The position numbers and the translations under genes were made by a program. DNA of 33,862 bases from Symplocastrum torsivum CPER-KK1 (lineage in GTDB: Bacteria; Cyanobacteriota; Cyanobacteriia; Cyanobacteriales; Coleofasciculaceae). The DNA lies in the NCBI GenBank assembly GCA_019358875.1, contig JAHHIF010000075.1, positions 1 through 33,862 on the forward strand, written 5' to 3'. Below the pieces are notes generated by a model. The model did not search any database and was not told the origin of the DNA. It was given only the letters and a program-made list of their open reading frames with translations. Positions 23,233-32,925 of the stretch are shown here, in pieces. Numbering within the stretch: the stretch's first letter is position 1; every line of letters starts with the position of its first letter.

Positions 23233-25050
23233 TTGCGACAACCGATCTCTGACACGAACAATCACATGACATCCATTTCTAGCTTCAGTATCACTCAAGT
23301 CCCCCTGCTCAACCTACTACAGGATATTAAATCGGGCAAAATCCAGGTTGCAGACTTTCAGCGTTCTTGGTGCTGGAATGAGGAGCGAATCACACGGTTG
23401 CTCGCCAGTATCTCCCTCGGCTTCCCTGTGGGAGCAATTATGCTCGTTGAGCAAAGCTACTCAGATGTAAAGTTTAGACCGCGCTTGGTTGAAGGAGTGA
23501 ACCTAGAGCATCCGCCCGTCCCAACCGCTTTAATTTTGGACGGACTGCAACGCCTCACCAGTCTATTCATGTCGTTGCTCTGTGACCAACCCGTGCGGAT
23601 TGACAGAGGCAAGCGTTACCCACCAGAGAAACACTGGTACTACATCAAGATTGCCGAAGCCCTCAAATACCCCCCCAACAAGCGCCACGAGGCGATCATG
23701 GGCTTCAGTATTGATGAAGCGCTCTACCGAGATGGAGAAATTTTAGTTGACTCCCAGACGCGGGAAATAGAAGCTGATCTCAGTTTATTTCCACTGTTCC
23801 AGGTTTTTAACTTCCCTGAATGGCGATCGCACTACTGCAAGTATCAGCACAACAACCCCCAAAAATTAGCAATGATTGACGAGTTTGAGGCAACCGTCAT
23901 CAAGAACTTCGAGCAGTATCAGATGGGGGTGTTCCTCTTGAGCGCCGAACTGCCTAAAGAGTCTATCTATTACATTTTCGAGGAAAACAACAAACGTCAC
24001 AGCCAAGCGACAGAATTTGATTGGTTGACCGCTTCCTTTGCTGCCAAGGGTTTCGACTTGCGCTCAGATTGGATAGCCAGAGAAAAGCGATTGAATTCTC
24101 ATCCAGTTTTGCGCTACTTAAGGGCAACAGATTTTCTACAGGCGATCGCATTGATGGCTAACCATACGCAACGAGCACAAGTGCCGTCGCCTAGAAGTCA
24201 TCCCCAAGAGCTAGCGAAAGTAGCGCGTAGTCGGGATGTATTGCATTTGGACTTGGCGGAATATCAGCAAGGGATGGAACCTCTCAGTTTGGCGTTTGAG
24301 CAAGTGGCTCATTTTCTGCGTAACCAAGCCATCTACGAGCCGAACGATCTTCCTTATCCCATGCAGCTTGTGGTCATGGCTCCTTTGTTCACGATTTTAG
24401 GAGAGCCAGTGAAGCTCAATTGGGTGTACCAACGCTTAAAACAGTGGTTTTACTGCGCGATCATATCGGGGAGTTATTCACGTTTACGGGAAGCGACTGC
24501 CACGAAGGATTTGCTCGAAGTCCCTCAATGGATAAATGGTGGCGAGGTGCCCTCAACTGTAACAGAAGCGCATCTGTCGGCACAACAGTTGCAAAGTATC
24601 GTCAATGCAGGCAGCCCGATTTACAGAACGCTGACGGCTTTCTTAAGATGTGATGTGGCATTGGATTTTCTCACGGGTGAACCAATTCCTCGGAGTCTTC
24701 GCTCTGACCCGAAGATAGAGAACCACCACATCTTCCCCCAACAGTGGTGCAAACAACAAGGGATTCCCTCCTCACGGTACAACAGCATCATCAATAGGAC
24801 ACCCCTAACAGCCCAGACGAATAACTGGCTAGGGGGAGTAGCGCCATCCGAGTACCTGATCTATTTGGAAGGACACGGAATGTCGGAGCAAAGGATTGAG
24901 GAGATTTTGCGATCACACCTGATTGACCCGGCAACTTTGTATAACGATGATTTTGATGCCTTTTTTGAAGCAAGAACGCAAGCGATATTAGCAAGATTTG
25001 GGAGAGCGATGGGTAAGGATGAGCTTGGGGACAATCAAGCTCCCAGGTGA
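23233..25050 (+). CDS. DUF262/HNH protein, GmrSD-like (probable type IV restriction or defence nuclease)
   Basis: A 605-residue protein. The N-terminal DUF262 domain has VADFQRSWCWNEERITRLLA (about residues 39-58) and ALILDGLQRLTSL near 100-112; the family motif is DGQQR, here DGLQR. The C-terminal part has ENHHIFPQQW (near 497) and YNSIINRTPLTAQTNN, the His-Me/HNH-type nuclease block of DUF1524/GmrD relatives. Known relatives (GmrSD, SspE) cut modified phage DNA using nucleotide binding by DUF262. A TTG at 23233 has GAGAGGA upstream; ATG 23266 is the alternative. It sits just outside the right 80-bp repeat and near a DNA methyltransferase. Defence function is inferred. Confidence 0.75.
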   Translation: MRQPISDTNNHMTSISSFSITQVPLLNLLQDIKSGKIQVADFQRSWCWNEERITRLLASISLGFPVGAIMLVEQSYSDVKFRPRLVEGVNLEHPPVPTALILDGLQRLTSLFMSLLCDQPVRIDRGKRYPPEKHWYYIKIAEALKYPPNKRHEAIMGFSIDEALYRDGEILVDSQTREIEADLSLFPLFQVFNFPEWRSHYCKYQHNNPQKLAMIDEFEATVIKNFEQYQMGVFLLSAELPKESIYYIFEENNKRHSQATEFDWLTASFAAKGFDLRSDWIAREKRLNSHPVLRYLRATDFLQAIALMANHTQRAQVPSPRSHPQELAKVARSRDVLHLDLAEYQQGMEPLSLAFEQVAHFLRNQAIYEPNDLPYPMQLVVMAPLFTILGEPVKLNWVYQRLKQWFYCAIISGSYSRLREATATKDLLEVPQWINGGEVPSTVTEAHLSAQQLQSIVNAGSPIYRTLTAFLRCDVALDFLTGEPIPRSLRSDPKIENHHIFPQQWCKQQGIPSSRYNSIINRTPLTAQTNNWLGGVAPSEYLIYLEGHGMSEQRIEEILRSHLIDPATLYNDDFDAFFEARTQAILARFGRAMGKDELGDNQAPR

Positions 25051-25709
25051 AGGATACTGGAAACTAACCAAGAAGAGGGAGGTGTGATCGCTGCCCAATC
25101 TCCGATTTTTCATGCCACAGCAAGGAAGGCGATCGCCACTCAGACTTCGTGAGCTGGGAAATAGAAGTTCAAAAACTTTTGGGATCGGGATTAGCCGGGT
25201 TGGGATGCGATCGCGTTCCCGCTTGATGAGTGCGATCGCGTTGCTTACCACTCCCCTAACTTCTCGACTCAAGCCGGCACTCGCAAGACCTTCCGTTAAT
25301 ATTAACGGAAGGTCTAAGAATTTCAAAAAGTCGTGGCACAGTCGGGGAAGGCGATCGCCTAAAAACTCATAGACCCCGAACTCAGGATTTAAAACTGGGC
25401 TAAGCATACCACAAAGGAAGTATCGTCCGTGCGGTGATACTGGGGTAAAACATTTCCATGACTTCTGGCTCGCCTCCTTCTTGATCCTTTGTCGCTGGCT
25501 CCAAGATCGAAGAGTCTTGGCGGTTTGTTAATCGTAGAGACGAACTACACGCGATCGCATCCGAAGCAAGACAAATCCTGCCTCTATCTGCATAGCCTCT
25601 AAACTCCCAGAGATAGAGTGCAATAGTAGGGATTAGAGTAGAGGCAATTTTCAAGGCATCATCTGATCGAGAACAGCTTTTACCCTCTTGTACAGTGAAT
25701 TGCTTTCTT
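25051..25709. other. Intergenic stretch with HIP1 sites before the exosortase
   Basis: No supported gene on either strand. It holds several GCGATCGC sites and the palindrome at 25287-25314. The promoter of the exosortase cassette is expected near its right end but is not obvious. Confidence 0.5.
25287..25314. repeat. 28-bp perfect palindrome, copy 2
   Basis: Identical to 6793-6820 and 32898-32925 (half-site GACCTTCCGTTAAT). Here one more base pair on each side (A/T) extends it to 30 bp. Confidence 0.9.
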
Positions 25710-27221
25710 ATGCACACGGCGATTCGTTCAGATACATCTAGATGGAAAAGCTTGGCTAGCACTTGCCTACTTGTTGCTGCTTGGCTGTATGCAAACCGGT
25801 CAGAACTCGAATGGCTTTTTGAGTCCTTCAGGTATGCATCACCTCTCAATCTGATGCTGGCAGCACTTGTAGGAGGAGTTTTGCTGGTGCAGCTAGTGCG
25901 CGTTAACCTCATAGGACAGGGTAACGTCCAGCGATCGCACTTTATGGTGTCCGCCACTCCAAACCTGCGACCTTATCCTCTCTTCCTGATGCTGGGTTCA
26001 GGGGTTAGTGCGATCACTCTCCGATGGCTGATAGATATCGAACAAATCAACGTGTTCTTATTCGCACTCGGCACTTACGGGTTATGCGGTCTGTTCCTAA
26101 CTCCAGACCTTTGGCGTAAAGGATTACCCGTTGCGGTCTTAGTTGCGTTGATTGTGCCCTTCAGCGCTCAGTTTGGCAGTGGACTCGGTTTCCCCGTTCG
26201 GGTTATGACCGCTCAAGCGGTGGAACAGGTGCTTGCAGCTTGGCACGTCTCAGCCATCTCGTCTCACGACATCATCATTTTAGAAAACGGCATCGCCCAT
26301 ATAGATCTGCCGTGCAGTGGTCTCAAAAGCTTATGGACGGGAACACTCTTTTTATTAGCCACTACCTGGTTAGAACATCGTCAGTTTGGGATGCGTTGGC
26401 TGCTGGTGTGGGCTTTGAGCCTGTTGCTACTCGTTTGGGCAAATACACTGCGCGTGCTGCTTCTAGTGCTGATGACTCAGGTCTGGCAGCAGCCCCAAAT
26501 CGCCGAAATCCTGCACGTACCTTTGGGGGTGATCGGTTTTGTCGGTGCCTGTGCCTTAACGTGGTTGCTGCTGCAAAAAGTGCCCAAGCATTCGCGGCAA
26601 ATCGATGGAGAGGATAAGAGTACAGAAGTCGCTCAAAAGGGAAATCGAAAATTGGTTGGGCTTGTTGCTGTCGTCATGGCGATCGCCCTGCTTTCTCAAC
26701 TGCGACCCCCACAGGTAAATCAAAACGTGATCGCTCCCATCCAATGGCCGGAGCGGATGCTATCTGAACCTGTCCCCTTGACCCAAGCCGAACAACGCTT
26801 TTTTGACAATTCGGCTAACCCCATCGTCCAAAAACAGCGGTTTGTCTTGTCTCATCTTTCTGGCTCAATCTTGACCGTCACGACCACATCTTGGCACGCC
26901 CACCATCCACCGGAGTTGTGTTTTGTGGGCAATGGCTTAAAGGTAGAACGAATGGAGCGCAAGCAACTGACTCCGGAGGTACAAGCACGCTGGTTATCGT
27001 TGCAAGAGGGTAAGCTGTCTGCTACCTACTGGTTTCAATCCCCTAAGCAGACCACCGACGACTTTTTATCGCGCATCTGGAGCTATGTCGTTTACAAAAA
27101 CAAAACTTGGGTGCTGGTTTCCATCCTCTTTGATAATTCCTACACCCCGGAAAGCTCCGAAATTCAAGGTTTTACTGCCACTGTGCATAAAGCGATCGCT
27201 CGTAGCGTTAATGGAGGTTAG
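25710..27221 (+). CDS. xrtO: Exosortase fused to EpsI-like domain (XrtO-like)
   Basis: A 503-residue integral membrane protein. Residues 1-295 form about eight hydrophobic helices and carry the exosortase catalytic set: Cys202 in LPCSGLKSLW, Arg248 in ANTLRVLLLV and His269 in LHVPLGVIGF. After a basic loop and another helix, the C-terminal part (about residues 335-503; TSWHAHHPPELCFVGNGLKV) is an EpsI/DUF3485-like periplasmic domain. Exosortases cleave C-terminal PEP-CTERM signals, like sortases. The gene is followed after 47 bp by a PEP-CTERM protein, the dedicated-pair layout recalled for cyanobacterial exosortase O. The ATG at 25710 was chosen over a GTG at 25695; no Shine-Dalgarno is clear. 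Confidence 0.82.
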   Translation: MHTAIRSDTSRWKSLASTCLLVAAWLYANRSELEWLFESFRYASPLNLMLAALVGGVLLVQLVRVNLIGQGNVQRSHFMVSATPNLRPYPLFLMLGSGVSAITLRWLIDIEQINVFLFALGTYGLCGLFLTPDLWRKGLPVAVLVALIVPFSAQFGSGLGFPVRVMTAQAVEQVLAAWHVSAISSHDIIILENGIAHIDLPCSGLKSLWTGTLFLLATTWLEHRQFGMRWLLVWALSLLLLVWANTLRVLLLVLMTQVWQQPQIAEILHVPLGVIGFVGACALTWLLLQKVPKHSRQIDGEDKSTEVAQKGNRKLVGLVAVVMAIALLSQLRPPQVNQNVIAPIQWPERMLSEPVPLTQAEQRFFDNSANPIVQKQRFVLSHLSGSILTVTTTSWHAHHPPELCFVGNGLKVERMERKQLTPEVQARWLSLQEGKLSATYWFQSPKQTTDDFLSRIWSYVVYKNKTWVLVSILFDNSYTPESSEIQGFTATVHKAIARSVNGG

Positions 27222-27268
27222 TAATCGATAATTAGGGCTTTTGACTCATCCTCACCCCACTCAAAACA

Positions 27269-30049
27269 ATGAAACGACTGCTTCCTATCGGTTGTCACGC
27301 CATCTTTTGGATCTGGAATTTTACCTTTCTAACGGTTGTCTATATTGGAATTTTGCCTGTCGTTGGCCTTCCCTTAATTGAGGCGACATTTACGGGCTTG
27401 ATTCCGATTGAATTCTTCTTGACGCTTGTGGGTCTAATCGCTGTGCCAACGGCTTGTACTTGTACAGGGCTGGCTATCTCACATCTGCGTCAAAAACCTT
27501 TAGAGTTAATGCGTCTATTTTACGGCGTAGAAGCTCCCCTGTTTCTCCTGTGCCTGATCCGCTTGTTCTTATTACGAGAACTCACACCGGCTAGCAACCT
27601 AATTGTGAGTACGGTCGTGGTGTGTATCCTGGCATTTAGTGTAGAAATGTTGCGGGGCTACGCTGAACGGAAAAAAGTCGTGGCATGGCTACAGCTTATC
27701 TGTCACAGCTTCATGCTGTTAGTCGGTGTTTATGTGGGAATAGTGTTGCTATTTTATGCCGTACCGGCTGCCGCTGTCCTTGTGAAGGAATTCTTCAAAT
27801 TTGAGTGGGTAGAAGGCTTGTGGTTGTCAATCCGATATAGCGGGTTAAGTGCTTTCTGGTGGCTACCAATATTTTTACTTTTGTTTGGCTTTACTTCTAC
27901 CCTCTTTCTTGCCATGCCCTCAGCCTTGACAGCGCTTTACCTTCACTCTGGATATCGGATCTTACGCGCTTTTGCCTCGCAGTATGGACGGAATCGTGCT
28001 GTTGTGGGTGCGATCGCCGCCTTGACCGCCTGGATTATACTTTTTACCTCATTCAGCGTACAGCCTCAAGTTCAAGCCTTTGCTCTCCTAAACAAACCCC
28101 TACAGAACGACAGCGCCAGAACCGTAGTCTTGGCAAAGTCAGAAGTGATTCGCAAGGGACTAGTTAATGCTTACTTATACCCTTATCGCTATCTCAGCGC
28201 CAAACAAGAAAATAATCATATCGAAGCCATGTACAGCAGTGTCTTTGGTCTGCCAAAGTCGCTCTGCCAGTTTTTGCAGAATTGCTACAACCAGTTGATG
28301 TCACCGTTCTTATATAACGGCTCCCAATCCGATACCGAAAAAGCCGAAACGCTTTACGAGGAGTTCTTTGACACACCGATTCAAAAAGCCGAACAGCCGA
28401 CTATTCAACATGCCCTCCAATCTACCTTTAATCAAGCAGAAGTTAAGGCAGGATTGCTGAATATTAATCAGGAGTTGGTCTGGCTTGCCCAGCAACAAGT
28501 TACCGTGAAGCCACAGGGCGATTGGGCTGAAGTAGAGCTTTACGAGGTGTACGAAAACCAGACACCGGAACAGCAAGAAATTTTCTATTACTTTTCTTTG
28601 CCAGAAAGTGCAGCCCTTACAGGAGTACGGCTCGGTAACAGCGACAAGCGAGGCGAGCGCTATCCGTTTGTCGTTTCCCCCCGTGGCGCAGCTCAACAAG
28701 TCTACAACCAAGAAGTCCAGCAACGTGTCGATCCGGCGTTGCTCGAACAAGTTGGGCCGCGACTTTATCGCCTCAGAGCGTTTCCAATTCCTCCCCAATT
28801 ATTGTCATGGCAGCGATCGCAAGGAGAGCAGCAGCAAAATATGCATCTGTGGTTGACTTACAACGTCATGCGACAAGAGAAGGGTTGGGCGCTGCCTCAG
28901 TTAGGCGAGAAGCGGAACATCTTTTGGAATAAGAAGACTCAGCGCCTTCGCAACGGAAACGTCGTAAAAAATCATCAAGATGGCTGGTTGGAATCATTTT
29001 TGCCAGCTTCCGAACCGTATCAGCCGACCGTGCATCAGGTTAACTTCCCGGATGGCTATAGCATCTCAGCTAAACCACTAACGAATCAAGATTACTCCTT
29101 ACCTCAAGGCAAGCGGGTTGCGCTCGTTCTTGATACTTCGCGCAGCATGGCAGCACACCATAAGGAGCTAACTGAAACATTTAGTTGGTTGAAACAACAA
29201 GGTTTTGCGGACAACAGCTTGGCTAATAATGATGCCGATGTTTACATCACGGACTCGGCAAATGCTCAACCGAAACGCCTTGACGACCTCCGCCGCTTTC
29301 AACCGGAGAAGATGACGTTCTACGGCTCACTCCAATTCAAGGAGATGTTGCAGCAGTTTGCCCAGTTGCGAGGCGATACACCTTACGACAGCGTCTTAGT
29401 GGTCACTGACCAAGGGACTTATGAGTTGTCCGATGACAAAAAAGATGTGCCAGTAATGTCTGCCCCTTTGTGGATGGTGCATCTAGGAGGACAACTGCCC
29501 CCAGCCTACGATGATGGGACATTAAAAGCCATTCAAGATAGTGGTGGGGGAGTGTCTACTGCTATCCCAACGGTCATGCAGCAGTTGGCAACGAAAGAAA
29601 CATTGGGTTCATCTGCTGTCAGCGTCGCGGATGGATACGCTTGGTTCATGGACAAAGCGACTTCAGAAGCGAACTCGAAAAACGGGTTCGAGTCGCTAGC
29701 GGCGCGGCAGTTGGTACTAGGGCTGAGCCAAAGGATGAAGGGAGCGCCAGGGACATCTTTGAAGGAACTTGATGCGATTCATGTGATCGCTAAGAGCTAC
29801 GATATTGTCACTCCTTATTCATCCATGATCGTGCTGGTCAACGAGCAGCAAAAGCAGGCGCTCAAAGAAGCGGAAGCGAAGAGCGATCGCTTCGAGCGCG
29901 AAGTGGAGTCAGGGAAAGAACAGTTGAGCAAGCCGTCGAATCCTCTGACGGTTTCAGGGGTTCCCGAACCTGAAGAATGGATGCTCTTGGGGATAAGTGC
30001 GATCGCCCTTATTCTAATCGGCAGGTGCCAGCGAAGAGCTACCAGTTAA
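27269..30049 (+). CDS. Multi-pass VIT/VWA membrane protein with PEP-CTERM signal (TIGR02921-like)
   Basis: A 926-residue protein. The first ~285 residues contain about seven membrane helices. Residues about 385-510 are a VIT domain (QQVTVKPQGDWAEVELYEVY; FSLPESAALTGVRLGN). A von Willebrand A-like domain follows with an intact MIDAS DxSxS motif (VALVLDTSRSMAAHH, near 619). The C-terminus has the tripartite PEP-CTERM sorting signal: VPEPEEWM, a hydrophobic helix and a basic end (GRCQRR). Multi-pass PEP-CTERM proteins are unusual and fit family TIGR02921, recalled beside exosortase. It lies 47 bp after the exosortase gene and is its likely substrate. The function of the family is unknown; adhesion or surface assembly is a guess. 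Confidence 0.82.
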   Translation: MKRLLPIGCHAIFWIWNFTFLTVVYIGILPVVGLPLIEATFTGLIPIEFFLTLVGLIAVPTACTCTGLAISHLRQKPLELMRLFYGVEAPLFLLCLIRLFLLRELTPASNLIVSTVVVCILAFSVEMLRGYAERKKVVAWLQLICHSFMLLVGVYVGIVLLFYAVPAAAVLVKEFFKFEWVEGLWLSIRYSGLSAFWWLPIFLLLFGFTSTLFLAMPSALTALYLHSGYRILRAFASQYGRNRAVVGAIAALTAWIILFTSFSVQPQVQAFALLNKPLQNDSARTVVLAKSEVIRKGLVNAYLYPYRYLSAKQENNHIEAMYSSVFGLPKSLCQFLQNCYNQLMSPFLYNGSQSDTEKAETLYEEFFDTPIQKAEQPTIQHALQSTFNQAEVKAGLLNINQELVWLAQQQVTVKPQGDWAEVELYEVYENQTPEQQEIFYYFSLPESAALTGVRLGNSDKRGERYPFVVSPRGAAQQVYNQEVQQRVDPALLEQVGPRLYRLRAFPIPPQLLSWQRSQGEQQQNMHLWLTYNVMRQEKGWALPQLGEKRNIFWNKKTQRLRNGNVVKNHQDGWLESFLPASEPYQPTVHQVNFPDGYSISAKPLTNQDYSLPQGKRVALVLDTSRSMAAHHKELTETFSWLKQQGFADNSLANNDADVYITDSANAQPKRLDDLRRFQPEKMTFYGSLQFKEMLQQFAQLRGDTPYDSVLVVTDQGTYELSDDKKDVPVMSAPLWMVHLGGQLPPAYDDGTLKAIQDSGGGVSTAIPTVMQQLATKETLGSSAVSVADGYAWFMDKATSEANSKNGFESLAARQLVLGLSQRMKGAPGTSLKELDAIHVIAKSYDIVTPYSSMIVLVNEQQKQALKEAEAKSDRFEREVESGKEQLSKPSNPLTVSGVPEPEEWMLLGISAIALILIGRCQRRATS

Positions 30050-30086
30050 CTAAGCCAAACGGCATTTGATTAGCATTTTCATTCGG

Positions 30087-30130
30087 GGAGTCAGAAGCTT
30101 TCTGGATTTTGAATTCTGAATTCTGACTCC
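30087..30130. repeat. Inverted repeat between convergent genes
   Basis: Ten-base arms GGAGTCAGAA/TTCTGACTCC with a 24-base loop rich in GAATTC-like units. It lies between the convergent PEP-CTERM and ABC transporter genes and may act as a bidirectional terminator. Confidence 0.55.
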
Positions 30131-30133
30131 TCA

Positions 30134-31996
30134 CTAGTGCAACATTCGGAAGTATAGCCCCCGTCGGGCAAGGAGATCGGCATGGGTACCATCCTCGACG
30201 ATCTCCCCCTCCTGCATCACAAAAATCTGCTCGCAGTCTAGGGCGGTTTCCAGCCGATGCGTGACCAAGATGATGGTTCTCAAGCGGCGTAGACGCTGGA
30301 GGGTCTCTATGACCCACTGCTCGTGCTTCAAGTCCAGTGCGTTCGTAGGTTCGTCGAGGATGAGTATAGGAGCCTTAGTGACGAGCGCCCGTGCAATGGC
30401 TAGGCGCTGCCGCTGCCCGCCCGAAAGGTTTTGACCGCCCTCAGCGATCAAGGTATCATACTGCTCCGGCAAGGTTTCGATGAACTCGGCTGCCCCGGAT
30501 TCGACCGCCGCCTCCCGAATCTCGTGGAACAGAGCATCCGGGCGACCGTAGGCGATATTCTCGGCGATCGTTCCGGGGAAGAGTGGGCTGCCTTGCGAGA
30601 CGAGCGCCATGTGTTTGCGGACATCGGCAAGCTTAAGGGTGCGAAGGTCAACGCCGTCGAGGAGGACGCTCCCCTCTGTCGGGTCATAGAAGCGCGGCAA
30701 AAGATTGAGCAGTGTGCTCTTTCCCGTCCCGCTAGGACCCAAAAACGCCACCATCTGACCCGGCTCGATACTAGCATTGATCTTCCGTAAGACGGGTTGC
30801 CCACAGTTGTACTCGAAGCTCACCTCGGCAAGGGTTAGTGTGCGGGGATGAACAGAAAGCGATCGCGCGTCAGGCGCGTCTACGATCGCAGGCGGCTCGT
30901 CCATGACCGTAAAGATGCGCTCACATGAGGCGACGAACGTCTGGATCTTGGTAGTGAACCCCAACACCCAACCGATTGGGTCCCAGAACTGCGCGAGGTA
31001 CGCCATGAATACGATCAGATCGCCGAGGGTCAGTCCGTTCGGCACCGGACGCAAGAACTGGTCGCGATAGACCAGGTATCCGCCGTAGCCGAAGATTACC
31101 CCGCCTCCCAAGGCGAAGACTACCTGAACCGCGAGCGGATAGAGGTTTTCTTTCCAATGGAGCCGCATGGAGGCACTGACACTCCGCTCGACCACCCGTG
31201 CGAAGCGCCGCGACTCCGTTGCTTCTCGACCGAAAGACTGGATCAGCCCGATCAACTCTATCGCTTGCTGCATGGTGGAGGTCATGACCGCATCGGTACG
31301 CTTCGACTCGAATGCTCGATGCCTAATCCTTCCCTCAAAGTACCAATTCGCGAGTAACAGAAGCGGAGTGAACGAAAGTGCGAACACGGTGAGAAGGACA
31401 TGGCGCGACAGCATGATCCAGATCATTGCCGTTAGCGTGACCGATGCAGCAGTGGAGCCGATCAGTGTATCGATCACTCCCCAGGGTCCGAGGCTGTCGT
31501 AGCTCAATCGGTAGATCGCGTCGCCCTGTGATCGGGAGCCGTGCCAGCCAAGACTAAGCGCCTGCATTTTGTCGTAGAGTTCGGTGCGAACCCGCAAGGT
31601 TCCGTTGTACTGGATGCGGTAGTTCAACATCTTACGGAGCATGAAGACCGTATCGCTCAGAATCCTGATGATCATCGCGACGAACGCCATTCCGAAAATT
31701 TGGTTCAGCTTGCCTTCACCGAATGGGGCAAGAAACAGCGTATGAATCCAGTTGGGTTTCGGGGTTGGTGAAAGAACCGTATCGACGAGAATCGCCATCG
31801 GCCAGGCGTTGAGAAGGTTGAAAAGCACCGATGCCCCAATCAGAAGCAAGAGCGTGACGATCAGCCATAAGTCTTTGCGGAAGTATGAAATAGACCGGAG
31901 GACGATCCGCACCAACCAATGTTGGTTGATTGACCACATCACCATTTTTGGTGAATTTTCCTGGCTCTTCAAACGGGTTTTGAGTGGAAAAGTCAT
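30134..31996 (-). CDS. ABC exporter, fused permease and ATPase (MsbA-like)
   Basis: A 620-residue half-transporter that would work as a homodimer in the membrane. The N-terminal ~350 residues contain six helices of the type I exporter fold. The ATPase domain has Walker A FLGPSGTGKSTLLNLLP (near 418-425), Q-loop VSQGSPLFPGTIAENIAYG, signature LSGGQRQRLAIARALV (near 520), Walker B ILILDEPTNALD and H-loop TLVTHR-like VTHRLE. The substrate cannot be read from sequence; lipids or peptides are typical. The ATG at 31996 was chosen; a TTG at 32026 would add ten residues. By eye the gene is clearly richer in GC than its neighbours, which suggests acquisition by transfer. Confidence 0.9.
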   Translation of the reverse strand: MTFPLKTRLKSQENSPKMVMWSINQHWLVRIVLRSISYFRKDLWLIVTLLLLIGASVLFNLLNAWPMAILVDTVLSPTPKPNWIHTLFLAPFGEGKLNQIFGMAFVAMIIRILSDTVFMLRKMLNYRIQYNGTLRVRTELYDKMQALSLGWHGSRSQGDAIYRLSYDSLGPWGVIDTLIGSTAASVTLTAMIWIMLSRHVLLTVFALSFTPLLLLANWYFEGRIRHRAFESKRTDAVMTSTMQQAIELIGLIQSFGREATESRRFARVVERSVSASMRLHWKENLYPLAVQVVFALGGGVIFGYGGYLVYRDQFLRPVPNGLTLGDLIVFMAYLAQFWDPIGWVLGFTTKIQTFVASCERIFTVMDEPPAIVDAPDARSLSVHPRTLTLAEVSFEYNCGQPVLRKINASIEPGQMVAFLGPSGTGKSTLLNLLPRFYDPTEGSVLLDGVDLRTLKLADVRKHMALVSQGSPLFPGTIAENIAYGRPDALFHEIREAAVESGAAEFIETLPEQYDTLIAEGGQNLSGGQRQRLAIARALVTKAPILILDEPTNALDLKHEQWVIETLQRLRRLRTIILVTHRLETALDCEQIFVMQEGEIVEDGTHADLLARRGLYFRMLH

Positions 31997-32092
31997 GGAT
32001 GTGCTGGGTGACTCTAAGCAGGTCAATGATTATCAGTATGCCTTTAGAGACTATTATTGATAGCGCATACTTCTTTAGCTGCACTCTTAAGT

Positions 32093-32172
32093 GATCGCCT
32101 CAGTTAACCCCAATACTCATAGAGCCGGATTTTTGGTTCTATACATTTGGAGGGTGGGGTTTGGTGTGATCG
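32093..32172 (+). repeat. 80-bp imperfect direct repeat, copy A
   Basis: Begins GATCGCCTCAGTTAACCC and includes ATACTCATAGA and GGAGGGTGGGGTTT. It aligns without net gap to 32334-32413 at roughly three-quarters identity by eye. Confidence 0.7.
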
Positions 32173-32285
32173 CGTTGCACTACAGCCTTCGGCACCAATA
32201 ATTTGATTGATTTCTAAAGATCGCGACGGGGGAGTAAATTAACCCGGATGAGAAAACTGCCGAGGCTAAAGCAAGGAGACTCTCC

Positions 32286-32316
32286 TCCCGTGGTGCAAAA
32301 TGAAAGCACCACGGGA
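32286..32316. terminator. Strong hairpin
   Basis: Perfect 11-bp stem TCCCGTGGTGC/GCACCACGGGA with a nine-base loop (AAAATGAAA). No T-run and no adjacent gene end; it may be an element end or a small structured RNA. Confidence 0.55.
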
Positions 32317-32333
32317 AGCGTGACAAAACTCGC

Positions 32334-32413
32334 GATCGCCTCAGTCAACCCAAATACTCATAGATCCCGATTGGGGGGTCGATAGATTTTGAGGGTGGAG
32401 TTTTGTGCGATCA
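32334..32413 (+). repeat. 80-bp imperfect direct repeat, copy B
   Basis: Partner of 32093-32172, 241 bp downstream in the same orientation. Confidence 0.7.
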
Positions 32414-32897
32414 CTCATTCATGCCCTCCCCACTTCTCCAAGGAAACTTCCTACGCCTCAATCGGCTGCTGACGTTTTGGGAGATCGCACTCTTGCCCAA
32501 TCAAGAGCGATTCAACAACGACACCGAAGAGCGTCAGCGTTAAAGCCACCCGACAACACCTCGGATTTGAGAAACTGCCAGTTCCCGGTCGATCTGTAGC
32601 CGACCTTGACGATCGCCGTATCCGGCTGCTTGTACCAGCGTTGCGACTCATACAGAAGCCACTGGCTGTGATCGCTTCCAAAGTGTAGCGAGTGCGATCA
32701 ACGACTAGCCATAACTCGTGTTGGCGGTAAGTTTCTTAGGGGAATTTGAGTAGTCCAAGCTCAGCCAAGACACTGAGCTTCATCCGTGATCGCTCCAATC
32801 GCTTCATCAATTCAAGAAAGCAGTGAGCTGCTCGTCTCGCATCGTCATGGCTGGGATAACGGTAGCGATCGCACCTAACAACAGGTTACCCCACCTA

Positions 32898-32925
32898 GAC
32901 CTTCCGTTAATATTAACGGAAGGTC
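32898..32925. repeat. 28-bp perfect palindrome, copy 3
   Basis: Identical to 6793-6820 and 25287-25314. It lies in gene-poor DNA about 150 bp before the AraC-type gene. Confidence 0.9.

Noticed and set aside
25400..25957. Long open frame on the minus strand
   Set aside because: It overlaps the start of the exosortase in antisense, has no recognisable motif, and is probably a shadow frame.
30448..30804. Open frames on both strands within the ABC transporter ATPase region
   Set aside because: Shadows of a GC-rich gene whose motifs are all in the main frame.
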